DNA from: Strigamia acuminata | Taxonomy: Eukaryota; Arthropoda; Chilopoda; Geophilomorpha; Linotaeniidae | Assembly (NCBI GenBank): GCA_949358305.1 | Contig: OX442324.1 | Location: forward strand, 7,723,601 to 7,787,600 | Length of the DNA: 64,000 bases | Direction of reading: 5' to 3' | Part shown: piece by piece, positions 63,201 to 64,000 of the stretch | Layout: every line of letters begins with the position of its first letter | How positions within the stretch are numbered: the first letter of the stretch is position 1 | Program-made: the position numbers and the translations under genes | Notes under the pieces: model-generated | What the model saw: the letters and a program-made list of their open reading frames with translations, nothing else | Told to the model about the DNA's origin: nothing | Databases searched by the model: none

Positions 63201-64000
63201 GACAAAATGGATATACAAGATGAAACGCGATCACACCGGAGCAATTCAACGCTACCGAGCCCGATTGGTGGCTCAGGGGTTTAAACAGAGGCCCGGAATT
63301 GACTTTACGGAGGTATTTTTCCCTGTTGTCAATTTCGTCCTCGTTATCGTGTTCTTCTGCACTCTCGTAGTGCTTAAGGGCTGGCGTGACGTGCACATCG
63401 ATATTAAGGCCGCCTACCTCTATGGCGACCTCGATACAGTGCAATATTGTGAAGTCCCCAAGGGTTACAGGACAGCTAAAAACCGACATAAGTGTTAAAT
63501 GCTGCTGAAGGCCTTATATGGCCTTCATCAGAGCGGACGAATGTGGTACCAAGCACTCCACGATTGTCTGCTCCAATTGGGATTTGTACCAATGCTAGGA
63601 CTGAACTGTGTCTATTCTCTGGACAACGAAGCGGTAATCATTTTCTACGTTGACGATATCGTGCTCTTTTCAAGAGATGATTACGTCGAAAAATGCGTCC
63701 TGAAATGGATTCGCGGTTTCTTCGACATTGTTGATTTGGGTCCGGTGACCCTATTGTTGGGCATCGAGTTCGACAGATCCGGGGGGCGAATCCGTATTCA
63801 CCAGAGAAAGTACATAGAAAAGCTGTGTAAGATGTACGGAGTGGATCCGTGTCACCGTGTGCGAGTGCCAGTGACGGGTGAACACGGTATTTCCGTACAG
63901 GAACTTGGTCGGGAGTCTCCTTTTTATTGCGAGCAGGACTAGGCCTGATATTCTTTTTTCGGTTATAGTCCTCTCGCAATACAATGAAAAACATTCGGCA
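60295..64000 (+). pseudogene. gag-pol: Element J gag-pol, broken, runs off the window
   Basis: ATG 60295 (MSKHDDYK). A-family copia: Gag, CCHC knuckle CFNCGGTGHFARECP, protease DTGATDHFS, then a deletion of about 180 residues relative to A that removes the GAG-pre-integrase, the zinc-binding part and the first catalytic Asp of integrase (junction near 61700). It continues with VDDYSRYMW, TDNGGEF and VAERANRT. TAG 62350-62352 and TAA 63496-63498 lie in the same frame (the second at a Trp of A). RT with TKWIYKMKR, RARLVAQGF and YVDDIVLFS; a one-base frameshift near 63885 shifts the FPYRNLVGSL block. The frame is open to the window end in the new phase. J cannot make integrase or RT. Confidence 0.9.

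Noticed and set aside
1-64000. CRISPR arrays, rRNA or tRNA genes, host protein genes
   Set aside because: None seen. The tRNA-like stretches are short primer-binding sites only.

Overview
The window shows no host gene. It is a dense nest of LTR retrotransposons in a eukaryotic, AT-moderate genome. The mix of Ty1/copia polyproteins, initiator-tRNA-Met primer sites (including the internal 'half-tRNA' type known from Drosophila copia) and Ty3/gypsy elements suggests an animal, most likely an arthropod; this is inference, because no host marker is present.

Layout, with element names used throughout. A: copia, +, 3' part at the left edge (1-4345, LTR 4363-4818). J: copia, +, its leader is seen at 4819-5284 and 59817-60294 and its broken coding region at 60295-64000. 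B: copia, -, 5285-59811, sits inside the J leader with target duplication GACAG on both sides. B is interrupted three times: by K (gypsy, +, 8278-16730, duplication ATAT) in its integrase gene, by C (3'-truncated copia, -, about 18752-22437) in its leader, and by E (copia, -, 23793-59618, duplication GAATT) in its 5' LTR. E is interrupted by G (copia, +, 26727-42032, duplication ATAGT) in its integrase gene and by F (copia, +, 44870-59237, duplication GTAAA) in its leader. G carries H (-, 32148-41601, duplication GCTG), and F carries I (gypsy, -, about 50464-57494). The order of insertion is therefore J, then B, then E/K/C, then G and F, then H and I. Subtracting the guests leaves B, E, G and F at about 6.6, 6.1, 5.8 and 7.3 kb, normal copia sizes, which supports the map.

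Function. Each copia unit encodes Gag with a CCHC knuckle, aspartic protease, integrase, reverse transcriptase (YVDD) and RNase H in one frame. A (seen part) has an open frame; B, C, E, F, G and J are broken by stops, deletions or guests. K looks intact: gag and pol overlap at a canonical -1 slippery heptamer, and its two 572-bp LTRs differ by one base that I found. I has gag and pol in one frame separated by a single UGA-C. H is the odd one: identical-looking 1926-bp LTRs, a tRNA-Gln primer site, no reverse transcriptase, and one 493-residue ORF of unknown function. It looks like a recently moved non-autonomous element.

Other signals: a stem-loop with a conserved 17-18-nt loop about 220-245 nt upstream of gag in four copia leaders; U5 ends that copy the 3' end of the primer tRNA; and AAGATGGCGG (YY1/Pho-like) motifs in most LTRs or leaders.
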